From positions 1-21,128 of the forward strand of contig CAYTGO010000054.1 of the NCBI GenBank assembly GCA_964437425.1: a stretch of 21,128 bases of DNA, read 5' to 3'. A program made the translations under genes and the position numbers. Position 1 is the first letter of the stretch. Each line of letters begins with the position of its first letter. Below are positions 1 through 7,048 of the stretch, piece by piece. Source of the stretch: Scalindua sp964437425 (lineage in GTDB: Bacteria; Planctomycetota; Brocadiia; Brocadiales; Scalinduaceae). The notes below the pieces were generated by a model. The model saw only the letters and a program-made list of their open reading frames with translations. It did not search any database and had not been told where the DNA came from.

Positions 1-140
1 AAGTTAAAGACAATAGAAAAATCCAAATGTCAAAGCTCAAATGCCAAATCAATGCCTGAAGATCAAATGAACTAAGCAGCAGATGCCTTTCTTTAGATTT
101 GAGCCTTTTATTTTGGATTTCATTTGAACTTTGAGCTTGG
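1..140. repeat. word-like degenerate intergenic repeat; 1-55 is one arm of a perfect inverted repeat
   Basis: Bases 1-55 are the exact reverse complement of 15445-15499 (55 of 55 by eye). Similarity fades inward over the next ~20 bases. The rest (about 90-140) is built from variants of the words 'atttgag', 'atttgga' and 'ctttgag', the same vocabulary seen at 4985-5100 and 15405-15480. No gene is visible here. Confidence 0.8.
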
Positions 141-458
141 TCATTTGAGTTTGCATTTATCTCTACTCTTTAATGCAAAAATTGACACAACTACAATTAC
201 AGAAGTAATAAGATTAATGACAGACCATAGATCCCCTTTAAAGTGCAGTCTAAATATCGGGTTGTAAACCACGGCAGTGATTCCTAATATCCATACCCAT
301 GTTTGTCTTTTTTGACTTACTGCACGGCAGGCCTGGTAGATGAGAGTTCCGCAGCAGAACCAGTGAAGCAGGGTATAATATCCGGATGGATTGCCGGGAT
401 ATAGTGCCCATAAAAGCATTCCACCTGCAACGGCTTGTGGCAACCAGTTTCGTTTCAT
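141..458 (-). CDS. small 4-TM membrane protein, DUF6804-like
   Basis: 105 residues from an ATG at 458. Four hydrophobic segments are visible at about residues 8-20, 27-46, 52-69 and 78-97, with an Arg/Lys-rich C-terminus. The pattern GYYTLLHW near residue 26, WVWILGITAVVYNPIFRLHF near 54-73 and a following LWSVINL matches what I remember of DUF6804, a family of unknown function in the bacterial inner membrane. The length is normal for such proteins. The gene lies between word-like repeats and has no close partner. Only a weak GAG lies upstream of the start. Expression and role cannot be inferred. Confidence 0.7.
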   Translation of the reverse strand: MKRNWLPQAVAGGMLLWALYPGNPSGYYTLLHWFCCGTLIYQACRAVSQKRQTWVWILGITAVVYNPIFRLHFKGDLWSVINLITSVIVVVSIFALKSRDKCKLK

Positions 459-477
459 AGAATCTCACAGACAAAAA

Positions 478-578
478 ATTGGACGCAGATAAACGCAGAT
501 TAAAAAACCGAGAATCGGTTAAGAACGCACCTAAATTACCGCTTGGAATAAATAGGGACAGTGACTGCTTATTGGATA
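478..578. repeat. dispersed words between the DUF6804-like and STAND genes
   Basis: About 480-512 holds a diverged copy of the 'acgcagataaacgcagatta' word, related to the 'acacagataaacacggata' word at 3380-3400 and 7358-7396. Bases 553-570 (gggacagtgactgcttatt) resemble the left end of element A (acagcgactatttatt, at 3198 and 6944). This may be a fourth, decayed fragment of that longer element lying directly behind the STAND gene stop. Confidence 0.45.
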
Positions 579-3071
579 CTAATCCTTAGAATCATGATCT
601 ATTCTATTTAGCTCAGATAATGCTTCATCAAAATCTGATATTATTTCAACGTGCTTTGACATTTCTTTTCCAGAAAGCAGGTAATACCTAGCATTTTTAA
701 ACTGTCCAGATTTAGTGAGAGCCTTTCCAAAACCAAGATAAATGTATGGCCAAGCTGAATATTCAACAGGGATTTTCATGGCTTCTTGATAATATTCAAC
801 GGCTTTATTTGTTTCTCCCTGTGCCAAAAAAACATCCGCTAGTCCACAAAAGGCCCCACTTTGTGCAGTATTAATTTGTGCAGTATCAATTTGCTCAGTA
901 CAATCTCTTGCTTTATCAGCCAGTTCTTTTGACTCTTCGTATAATTCCATCGCCCTATCGATATCATGTAAATCGTGCAAAACACAATCGCCTATATTCC
1001 CTACTGCTATAGCAGTAAGCGCATAGTTACCCTCTAACATACTTTTTGCTTCTTTATAGTAAGGCATGGCTTCCGTATATTCCTTTTGCATACTTAAAAG
1101 AGCACCAATATTCAATATTGCTATCGCTTTCTCTAGTTTGTTTGGGTTATTCTGTATGCAGAATTCATAGATTCTTCTAGCCTGTTTTAGTTTCCCCTCA
1201 TTAAGGGTTAAGAAAGCGATAGCATTTAATTGTTCACCTGATGGGTCATCCAGAGCTACAATTTTAAGGCAGGTTTGTTCACAATTTTCAGGGCTTTTAC
1301 TTTCTCCCTGTAAGAGTTCGCCTATCCTTATCAATATTCTGGACCAAGTGACCGCTATTAGGTTGTTTTCTTTTGCAAATGCGAAGACTTTGTTCAGCAA
1401 CCCCTCTGTCTTTAGGTCATTTCTTTGGACAAGAATTGATATGACTAGATCAGCACCGATGTTGGCCTTGATTTCTGGTGACTGATCTTCGGCCTCGTTG
1501 ATTGCCAGGAGATAACACTTTTCTGCTTCCTCGAATTGTCGATCTACTAGGTAGAGAGCGCCGTATTTGTTATAACCATATAGCTTTATTTCAGGGTCAT
1601 CTATAAGATCGAGAGCTTGCTCAAACTTGTTGGCTGCGCCCACTAAATCACCAAGTCTATAGTATATGATATCCCCAATTCCCAATAGGAACCTAGCTTC
1701 TTGCTTCTTGTCTCTGTTTATACTTCTCCACTGCTTTAAAGTTGACTCACCTTCTTTCAAGCGCCCTTTGGTAAATAGTAAATTTATCTTATATTCGTAA
1801 GCTATAGGAAAATTCGGCTTCAGCCTTATGCACTTATCCAAGACTTCCTCTGCTTTTTTATACTCTCTGATTTGGAAGAAAGCATTCCCCAAATTTAGTA
1901 GGGCCCCATAATCATGTTTGTTAATAAATATTTGACTTAACTCTTCATAAAAGCCAATCCAATCAACGACGCTGTCCGATAGGTCACCCATGAAGCTGGC
2001 ATCAAGGTATATGTCGTGCCGTGCTTCAACATAAAAACATTTTGTTTTTTGTTTGCTGAATTTAACAAATCCTTCGCTATTCAGCTCTTCTAGTGGCTCT
2101 CTAGCTTCTTTAAGTGAGAGCTTGCTTTTTAAGATAGACTTGCACACCAACCAAATATATTCGTTATCCCACTCTTTTAGGCCGATTGATCTTAAAATCC
2201 GGAGGCTTTTTAGCGCATTAACTGCATCGTCAGTAAGTGCTTCAAATCGGTTTCTGGCATCTCCAATGCCGATAACAATCGACCCTGTAGTTCCATCAAA
2301 ACCATAAAGATCAAATCGACTGCCAATTTTGGCAGCGATTTCCTCTCCTGTTGTCTGATCAATATCAAGCAACTTTATGGGATCTAATAGTTCCCTGCAT
2401 ATATCCTTCGCCTTTGGATTTTGTTGCACTTGACTGAGGTCGCCTTTTCTACAAGTCGCCACAATCCACACTCCATCTTTTTTAGCATCTCTGCGTACAT
2501 TTCGGACAAGGGCGTCTACATCTTCTGGTGAATAAATAGGCAGATCATCAAGAAAAATGACAATTGATGGCTTGGATCCAAGAAAACAAGTTGTTCTAGG
2601 AATCCTGAGGTTGCGCATGCTCTCAGATGTTGCATTTTTTGGGATCAGTAAATATGCCTTTCCGGAAACGACAGATTTGATAGCTTCTAATGCGGCTCGT
2701 GTTTTTCCGGATAGAGGTTTTCCCACAATGAGCACCTTTTTTCCCTTTGAAAGCTGAGTCCTGATCAGCTCGTCTTCTTTGCTACTGTGGTAATAGCCAT
2801 GATAATTCGATAATATGTTATTCATGGGGATACGGTTTATGTGGCCAAAAAAACCTAAAGAGTTCTTTATATCTCTCATTGTTTTCTGCCAATCCACCAA
2901 TATTATAAGAAACATCACAATGACGAAAATAATGATTAGAGCTGGCCACTGCCAAATATTCCCTCTGAAACTTTCCAGTAAATCTTTTAAAGCTACCTGA
3001 TGAATTAAAGCTGCGAGAATTGCGGCGCCGATTGTTTTAAGTATAAAGGATGCAATTTTTTTAAAGTACAC
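579..3071 (-). CDS. membrane-anchored STAND-like P-loop NTPase with C-terminal TPR array
   Basis: 830 residues. Two hydrophobic segments (about 7-26 and 42-59) precede a P-loop domain with Walker A GKPLSGKT (117-124), Walker B VIFLDDL (171-177) and a sensor-like strand WIVATCR (202-208). A winged-helix-like stretch follows to about 370. From about 385 to 820 helical TPR-type repeats run to the end, for example LNLGNAFFQIREYKKAEEVL. This is the STAND layout: nucleotide switch in the middle, repeat sensor at the C-terminus, and here the effector position is taken by N-terminal TM helices. Several STAND families are antiviral (Avs) or signalling proteins; which this one is cannot be told from sequence alone. 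The start is a GTG at 3071, six bases after an unusual G8 tract that can serve as Shine-Dalgarno. It is followed upstream by element A copy 1. Confidence 0.85.
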   Translation of the reverse strand: MYFKKIASFILKTIGAAILAALIHQVALKDLLESFRGNIWQWPALIIIFVIVMFLIILVDWQKTMRDIKNSLGFFGHINRIPMNNILSNYHGYYHSSKEDELIRTQLSKGKKVLIVGKPLSGKTRAALEAIKSVVSGKAYLLIPKNATSESMRNLRIPRTTCFLGSKPSIVIFLDDLPIYSPEDVDALVRNVRRDAKKDGVWIVATCRKGDLSQVQQNPKAKDICRELLDPIKLLDIDQTTGEEIAAKIGSRFDLYGFDGTTGSIVIGIGDARNRFEALTDDAVNALKSLRILRSIGLKEWDNEYIWLVCKSILKSKLSLKEAREPLEELNSEGFVKFSKQKTKCFYVEARHDIYLDASFMGDLSDSVVDWIGFYEELSQIFINKHDYGALLNLGNAFFQIREYKKAEEVLDKCIRLKPNFPIAYEYKINLLFTKGRLKEGESTLKQWRSINRDKKQEARFLLGIGDIIYYRLGDLVGAANKFEQALDLIDDPEIKLYGYNKYGALYLVDRQFEEAEKCYLLAINEAEDQSPEIKANIGADLVISILVQRNDLKTEGLLNKVFAFAKENNLIAVTWSRILIRIGELLQGESKSPENCEQTCLKIVALDDPSGEQLNAIAFLTLNEGKLKQARRIYEFCIQNNPNKLEKAIAILNIGALLSMQKEYTEAMPYYKEAKSMLEGNYALTAIAVGNIGDCVLHDLHDIDRAMELYEESKELADKARDCTEQIDTAQINTAQSGAFCGLADVFLAQGETNKAVEYYQEAMKIPVEYSAWPYIYLGFGKALTKSGQFKNARYYLLSGKEMSKHVEIISDFDEALSELNRIDHDSKD

Positions 3072-3090
3072 TTTCTACCCCCCCCTTTTT
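3071..3090 (-). promoter_or_regulatory. poly-G ribosome binding site of the STAND gene
   Basis: On the minus strand eight A are followed by eight G, then TAGAAA and the GTG start. A G-run pairs with the CCUCC of 16S rRNA using one G-U pair. The same design (G7, five bases, ATG) precedes the DUF1566 gene near 10985-10997. Homopolymer length changes would alter spacing and therefore translation. Confidence 0.5.
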
Positions 3091-3188
3091 TTTATCTGAG
3101 CATCGGATCAAAAACTGAGCTTGTATCTACTGTAGCATATAATGAGTGAATATGTAGACGGTTTTCATATTTTTTGGATATTAGGTGG

Positions 3189-3302
3189 ATATTAGAGACA
3201 GCGACTATTTATTTGTTTCAACGTAATCAATGACAGCTTTTATAAAAGCCTAATTTATGAAAAGCATATCCATCATCTGATGGTATGTCTATTTGGTAGG
3301 TC
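3189..3302 (-). repeat. element A, copy 1 (long form)
   Basis: A ~114-bp element nearly identical to 6936-7048. Its left half contains gcgactatttatt and gtttcaacgtaatca. Its right half is the core shared by all four copies: taatttatgaaaagcatat, then the hairpin ATATCCATC / GATGGTATGT separated by four bases, ending in atttggtaggtc. It lies just upstream of the STAND gene and downstream of the 129-residue gene. Confidence 0.85.
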
Positions 3303-3342
3303 AGAAATAATTAGTAATTATGAATGACTATTGTTGATTGAA

Positions 3343-3470
3343 GATTGACGAAAAACTAAAGAGAAATTTAGCCACGGATTTACACAGATAAACACGGATA
3401 AAAGAAGAGAAAAAAGTCTTCAACTTTAGTCACTTTAAACTTTAGATCACTTTAGTCACTTATTTAAAAA
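3343..3470. repeat. dispersed words C and D
   Basis: Bases 3367-3405 match the reverse complement of 7358-7396 at 38 of 39 positions (the 'ccacggatttacacagataa' word). Immediately after it, 3417-3469 holds the word caactttagtcactt in two variants. This recurs inverted at 7228-7262 and direct at 15490-15533. Together with its mirror at 7228-7396, the C-D unit forms a large inverted pair around the 3.5-7.1 kb gene block. No coding potential is seen. Confidence 0.8.
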
Positions 3471-3487
3471 CAGGCAAGGATATCATG

Positions 3488-3877
3488 CTATGAAAAAGGA
3501 TCTACAATAACCGGTTTCCAGGTAGTCCATAGTTGAGTAAGCTTTGCACTAACACTTATAGTATCCTCAAATTTCTTAATCACTGACTTTGCAATAGCCT
3601 TACGTAGTTGTTCCGGTGGTGCTGTTGCCTCGGAAGAGATAAAACTCAAAATTTCAATAAGGTCATCTTTGGTTTTGTTCTGCAGATCACCTGAAGCGAT
3701 GACAGAATCAGTAAGTATTACTAGTGCATTTGCCAGCTGCTCATTATCGCCCTGTTTAAGCTTCGTTATAGAGGCGTCAACACTTTGTATATTCCCTGCG
3801 TTTAGCTCTCCAATTTTTGAACTGTCCGCTTTAATATTATCCAAGTAAAAAACTCCAATATAAGATTTTGTAGACAT
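3488..3877 (-). CDS. hypothetical 129-residue protein with helical C-terminal module
   Basis: I do not recognise a named family. The N-terminal ~45 residues (SYIGVFYLDNIKADSS, then GELNAGNIQSVDASI) look like a short beta or repeat-like stretch. Residues 46-129 are predicted helices with a charged, evenly spaced pattern (LANALVILTDSVIAS, LIEILSFISSEATAPPEQL) ending in LWTTWKPVIVDPF. Similar helical tails occur on many small bacterial conflict-system and effector-associated proteins, but that is an impression, not an identification. The ATG at 3877 lies only five bases from element A copy 2, and no Shine-Dalgarno is visible. The upstream gene on the same strand is the Nudix-SLATT fusion, ending 80 bases away. 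Confidence 0.65.
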   Translation of the reverse strand: MSTKSYIGVFYLDNIKADSSKIGELNAGNIQSVDASITKLKQGDNEQLANALVILTDSVIASGDLQNKTKDDLIEILSFISSEATAPPEQLRKAIAKSVIKKFEDTISVSAKLTQLWTTWKPVIVDPFS

Positions 3878-3882
3878 AAATA

Positions 3883-3934
3883 TAATTTATGAAAAGCATA
3901 TCCATCATCAGATGGTATATCAATTTGGCAGGTC
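3883..3934 (-). repeat. element A, copy 2 (core form)
   Basis: Core form only: taatttatgaaaagcatat followed by the bulged hairpin ATATCCATC (3898-3906), loop ATCA, GATGGTATAT (3911-3920), then atttggcaggtc. It fills most of the 79-base gap between the Nudix-SLATT stop and the start of the 129-residue gene, so on the minus strand it would be in the leader of the latter. Confidence 0.85.
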
Positions 3935-3956
3935 TGGTGCAAACCCTGGTTTGGCA

Positions 3957-4844
3957 TTAGCCTGTACCTTGCTTAGTTTTGACCCATTTGGAACTAGCAT
4001 CAGCCATAATTTCCAGATATCTTTTCTCAAAAGGCTTCCTGTCAAATTCCGGGTTTCTTGTATATTCAAACTCCAACTCATCACTAAGATCTTTAAGGCA
4101 GTTCCTGGTACTCGTTTCTAGAATCCATAATTTTTCAGGAGTTCTCATCACAACGTATCCTGTGACCAACGGTAAAATTAATGCGAGAATTGCTGAATAT
4201 GTCTGTAAATTATTACCTTTAAAGACAATGTCTAATGTTGCCGTTATAGCTACGCCAACTGAAATTGCCGAAGCCGCCCACCATAGCATTCTATTGAGTC
4301 TCTTATGTTTCTTCGCCTCTTTCTTAAACTTATCATAACTATCAATAACTTTTTCATAAAGCGGATCATCTTCAATTGACATTAGGTACATCCTTTGTAT
4401 TTCGCTAAACTCGGCTGCAATTTGGCGGTATACTTCCTTTCTGAATGATACCGCTTTTTTAATTAATTCCTGAAATGGCATCCAACCCCAGGCAATGAAT
4501 TCACCGTTTTCTGATAACTGAATCTGCGACTCGTCTGCCGAGTAGCGGAAAAGAAACCACTGTTGTGTTTGGCCTCGACCTGTTTTTTCACTACGATACT
4601 CATGTGGAAGTTCGTATGTCAGGTAGGCAGGATGTTTGCGAATGAGGGCCAGGTCATCCTGTTTAATACCAGTTTCTTCCAGAACCTCCCTCTTTATTGC
4701 GTCAATCGGCTCCTCACCTACTTCTATCCCCCCTTGGGGAAGTTGCCAGGCCCCGGGAATGTCTCTACGATCGAATGCAAGAACTTTGCCTTCTCCATTA
4801 ATAATGACCGCACCAACGCTGGCACGAAAGTATTGGGATTTCAT
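3957..4844 (-). CDS. RppH-type Nudix hydrolase fused to a SLATT-like 2-TM domain
   Basis: 295 residues from the ATG at 4844; a GTG at 4877 would add 11. Residues 1-150 form a Nudix domain with a perfect box, G38 to I60 (GX5EX7REVLEETGI). PGAWQLPQGG precedes it, and LPHEY followed by RGQTQQWFLFRY (about 79-101) is typical of RppH/NudH enzymes, which cleave pyrophosphate from RNA 5' ends or dinucleoside polyphosphates. After a charged helical linker (135-186) come two TM helices (187-207 and 216-233). These are followed by an amphipathic tail beginning PEKLWILETSTRNCLKDLSDE, the layout of SLATT domains, which are proposed pore-forming effectors of nucleotide-signal conflict systems. The fusion suggests nucleotide sensing or hydrolysis coupled to membrane action. 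Nudix assignment is firm; SLATT assignment is by topology and pattern. Confidence 0.88.
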   Translation of the reverse strand: MKSQYFRASVGAVIINGEGKVLAFDRRDIPGAWQLPQGGIEVGEEPIDAIKREVLEETGIKQDDLALIRKHPAYLTYELPHEYRSEKTGRGQTQQWFLFRYSADESQIQLSENGEFIAWGWMPFQELIKKAVSFRKEVYRQIAAEFSEIQRMYLMSIEDDPLYEKVIDSYDKFKKEAKKHKRLNRMLWWAASAISVGVAITATLDIVFKGNNLQTYSAILALILPLVTGYVVMRTPEKLWILETSTRNCLKDLSDELEFEYTRNPEFDRKPFEKRYLEIMADASSKWVKTKQGTG

Positions 4845-4941
4845 GTTATTTTGATCAGGTGTCACTTCTTCTCTCACATTATCAACTGGAATAAGGGAAC
4901 CACCCTCATATTCGGGATAGCTGTCCTTGTAGAATTAAACT
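4845..4941 (-). other. leader region of the Nudix-SLATT gene with protein-like open frame
   Basis: The reading frame stays open upstream of the GTG at 4877 for about 20 more codons, spelling a protein-like stretch (KDSYPEYEGGSLIPVDN) with no ATG, GTG or TTG before the in-frame TAA. A separate 11-codon frame (MRVVPLFQLIM) ends in a TGA that overlaps the GTG. This could be the remains of a longer N-terminus cut by element A copy 3, or a short leader peptide. Confidence 0.3.
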
Positions 4942-4980
4942 TAATTTATGAAAAGCATATCCATCATCTGATGGTATATC
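4942..4980 (-). repeat. element A, copy 3 (shortest form)
   Basis: Core from taatttatg to gatggtatatc, with the hairpin intact but the right-hand atttgg.aggtc end missing; it runs straight into atttgag-type words. It lies upstream of the Nudix-SLATT gene. Confidence 0.85.
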
Positions 4981-5215
4981 ATGTTATGATTTGAGATTTG
5001 AGATTTACGATTTGCGAATAACTACTAACTAGCGGTATGATACTTTAGTGGAGTGTAAAAGCAAGAAGAAAGATTTACGATTTATGATTTGCGAATTACG
5101 AGGTACGAGTTGTGCTCTTCTTGCCTCACGCTTCTAACTTCTAGTTCCTGTTTTCTTTCTCTGTGCTCTTAGTGACTTCGTGTGAGGAATTGCCTTTATC
5201 TTTTTTAATCTTACC
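4981..5215. repeat. word-like intergenic DNA with repeat B copy 1
   Basis: Iterated variants of atttgag, atttacg and gaattacg cover 4985-5020 and 5072-5110. Bases 5030-5065 (tagcggtatgatactttagt, then gtaaaagcaag) match 7111-7146 with about three differences. Bases 5157-5187 resemble the 'ctctgtgcccttcgtgtcc' word found at 16502-16531. No gene is visible in this gap. Confidence 0.7.
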
Positions 5216-6055
5216 TTATGATTTTTTTGCAACAATTGCCATTTCCATTGATTCAGGAGTGAATGGTTTACCGGTAACATCGGAGTATATCTTTTCAATG
5301 TTAAAACCATTATCTTTAAACTCTTTTCTAAGTGAATCTTCACTGAAATACTGGAGCCAGTTGTACACTATCCGCTTTCGTGTCTCTTCAATTATTGTGT
5401 ATTTATCAAGTATTACTTTCTCTTTATCGTATTTGAATGTATTAACAAAACAGTAATAATCTTCCGGTGACCAGAACCCATTTAACTGGTTGAATTCGTA
5501 AGTTGTTGATTCTTCTTTTTGGTTAAAACTATTCAAAGAATAAACATCAAGCAGTACAGAGCCACCCGGCTTCAATATTGAGTAGAATTTTGATAAAACT
5601 GTTTTTCTCTGCTCCGGACTTAAAGCACAGAAATCACACATTATCATTATGATGAGATCAAAACTATCTTTTGTAGAAAAGGTTAAATAATTTGAGTGAA
5701 CATAATTGATTTTCAGTTTTTTTTGATCAGCCACTTCTCTTGCATACTTTAAGGAATTTTCTGAGAAATCAATGCCGGTAACTATTGCATTTTGTTTGGA
5801 TAGCCTGGTTGAGTATAGTCCCGGACCACAACCAAAGTCAGCAATTTCACAGTTTTTATCTACTCCAAAATGTGAAACAATCCACTCCACAGAACAGTCA
5901 ATAAAGTCCTTGTTCCTGGACGAAACATCAATTGTCTCATTTAAATGATACTCCAACATCTGCTTTGCTGTATGCTCATTTGTCCACAATTCATCAGCCG
6001 TGTAATATTGAAAAGGTGCGGGACGTGTATTAAACTCTTTTAATTTATTAAACAT
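5216..6055 (-). CDS. class I SAM-dependent methyltransferase
   Basis: 279 residues from the ATG at 6055; a TTG at 6070, immediately behind the hydrolase stop, would add five. Motif I IADFGCGPG (71-79) is the SAM-binding glycine loop. GIDFS with acidic D96 is motif II. FDLIIMIMCDFC and LKPGGSVLLDVYS are the later core strands of the Methyltransf_11/25 type. The N-terminal ~60 residues are helical and probably cap the substrate site. The substrate is unknown; the fold is used for small molecules as often as for proteins. The gene follows the DUF2235 hydrolase by 15 bases with no Shine-Dalgarno of its own, so co-transcription and coupled translation are likely. Confidence 0.9.
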   Translation of the reverse strand: MFNKLKEFNTRPAPFQYYTADELWTNEHTAKQMLEYHLNETIDVSSRNKDFIDCSVEWIVSHFGVDKNCEIADFGCGPGLYSTRLSKQNAIVTGIDFSENSLKYAREVADQKKLKINYVHSNYLTFSTKDSFDLIIMIMCDFCALSPEQRKTVLSKFYSILKPGGSVLLDVYSLNSFNQKEESTTYEFNQLNGFWSPEDYYCFVNTFKYDKEKVILDKYTIIEETRKRIVYNWLQYFSEDSLRKEFKDNGFNIEKIYSDVTGKPFTPESMEMAIVAKKS

Positions 6056-6070
6056 TTTGGCTATTGACAA

Positions 6071-6907
6071 TTAACTTGTGGCAGGAGTTGCGGGTTGCGG
6101 GCTGCCAGGTTCTGGTTTCTGGTTACCGACACAGCATATTGAATCACCTTCCCTGATTTTTCTGGTCCTTAAGCTCTTAAAAAACCAGACAGGTAGAGAT
6201 ACTTTGTTTTCAGATGGTTCTTCATCACAGTCTACATTTTTCCTGGCTTCAACTTTGGCGTCTTCAGCCCATTGATTGGTATTGGCAATAGCAGCTTGCT
6301 CAAACATCCAATTCAGGGATGCTGCACCAAGGCCTCTCTTTAAGGTTCCTCCAACATCTGAATGCACCCCGGGAAACCAACACTCTTGAACGGTTGTCTC
6401 AGTATTTCCTTTTGCTAAATTCGCACGAATCACTCTAAAGGTAAAACGTTTTTCATGGGTTGATAGTGCCTGTGCACAATAGGCAACTCCGCTCGGTATT
6501 GATTTTCTATAACCAATATCAACCATATTGAATGGGTTTCCAAATGAGCCTACAGAATCATATAGTCCGAGAAAGTCAACTTTTCCACCTGCATCACAAA
6601 CTCTATTAGCCATTTCGCGGGCGATTACTGCTCCACGGGAAAAACCGATAATTATTGTCTCCCTGCTCTTTTCTTTTTCACTTTTCTTTAGATTTTTCCA
6701 ATAATTCCATATTTCAAATGCGTCATGGATACGGTCTTTTCCACCATGACCTGTCATAGATTCGATCCCTTTACTTAGCCATGTCCCACGGCTTCCCGGA
6801 CCGGTCGCATAAAATTTGTGCCTGCTTTTGTATGCATCATACATACGAAACACATTGGATAGATTGCGTGGTGTACATGTCGTACCATCAAAAGCGTAAA
6901 TTGCCAT
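6071..6907 (-). CDS. DUF2235 / Tle1-like alpha/beta hydrolase (putative phospholipase)
   Basis: 278 residues with start ATG at 6907, five to six bases after a strong GGGAGGAAG site. The FDGT start (residues 6-9), nucleophile elbow GFSRGA (S90), LYDSVGSFG (D117) and PGVHSDVGG (H182) are the Ser-Asp-His triad and landmarks of DUF2235, the domain of the Tle1 type VI phospholipase effectors. The C-terminal tail (EPGSPQPATPATS) is Pro/Ser/Thr-rich. Tle1 proteins are usually much longer, so this is close to a bare catalytic domain. No VgrG, Hcp or immunity-like lipoprotein lies nearby; the partner is a methyltransferase. Role therefore open: a stand-alone lipase or esterase, or an effector of a conflict system. 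It is preceded by element A copy 4. Confidence 0.88.
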   Translation of the reverse strand: MAIYAFDGTTCTPRNLSNVFRMYDAYKSRHKFYATGPGSRGTWLSKGIESMTGHGGKDRIHDAFEIWNYWKNLKKSEKEKSRETIIIGFSRGAVIAREMANRVCDAGGKVDFLGLYDSVGSFGNPFNMVDIGYRKSIPSGVAYCAQALSTHEKRFTFRVIRANLAKGNTETTVQECWFPGVHSDVGGTLKRGLGAASLNWMFEQAAIANTNQWAEDAKVEARKNVDCDEEPSENKVSLPVWFFKSLRTRKIREGDSICCVGNQKPEPGSPQPATPATS

Positions 6908-6935
6908 AACTTCCTCCCTAGACTTATCTCTGTAA

Positions 6936-7048
6936 ATATTAGGAACAGCGACTATTTATTCGTTTCAACGTAATCAGTGACGGCATTTTAAAAGCCTAAT
7001 TTATGAAAAGCATATCCATCATCAGATGGTATATCGATTTGGGAGGCC
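6936..7048 (-). repeat. element A, copy 4 (long form)
   Basis: Near-identical to copy 1 over its whole ~113 bases, including the left half acagcgactatttatt and gtttcaacgtaatca, the core and the right end atttgggaggcc. It sits upstream of the hydrolase-methyltransferase operon. Copies 1 and 4 are direct repeats 3.75 kb apart. Confidence 0.85.

Noticed and set aside
4563..4994. 143-codon plus-strand frame across the Nudix gene and element A
   Set aside because: Opposite a perfect Nudix box and continues into repeat DNA.
3189..7048. Element A as an integron attC site
   Set aside because: It has a bulged hairpin and lies between genes, but the GTTRRRY / RYYYAAC core sites are not found at its ends and no integrase is in the window.
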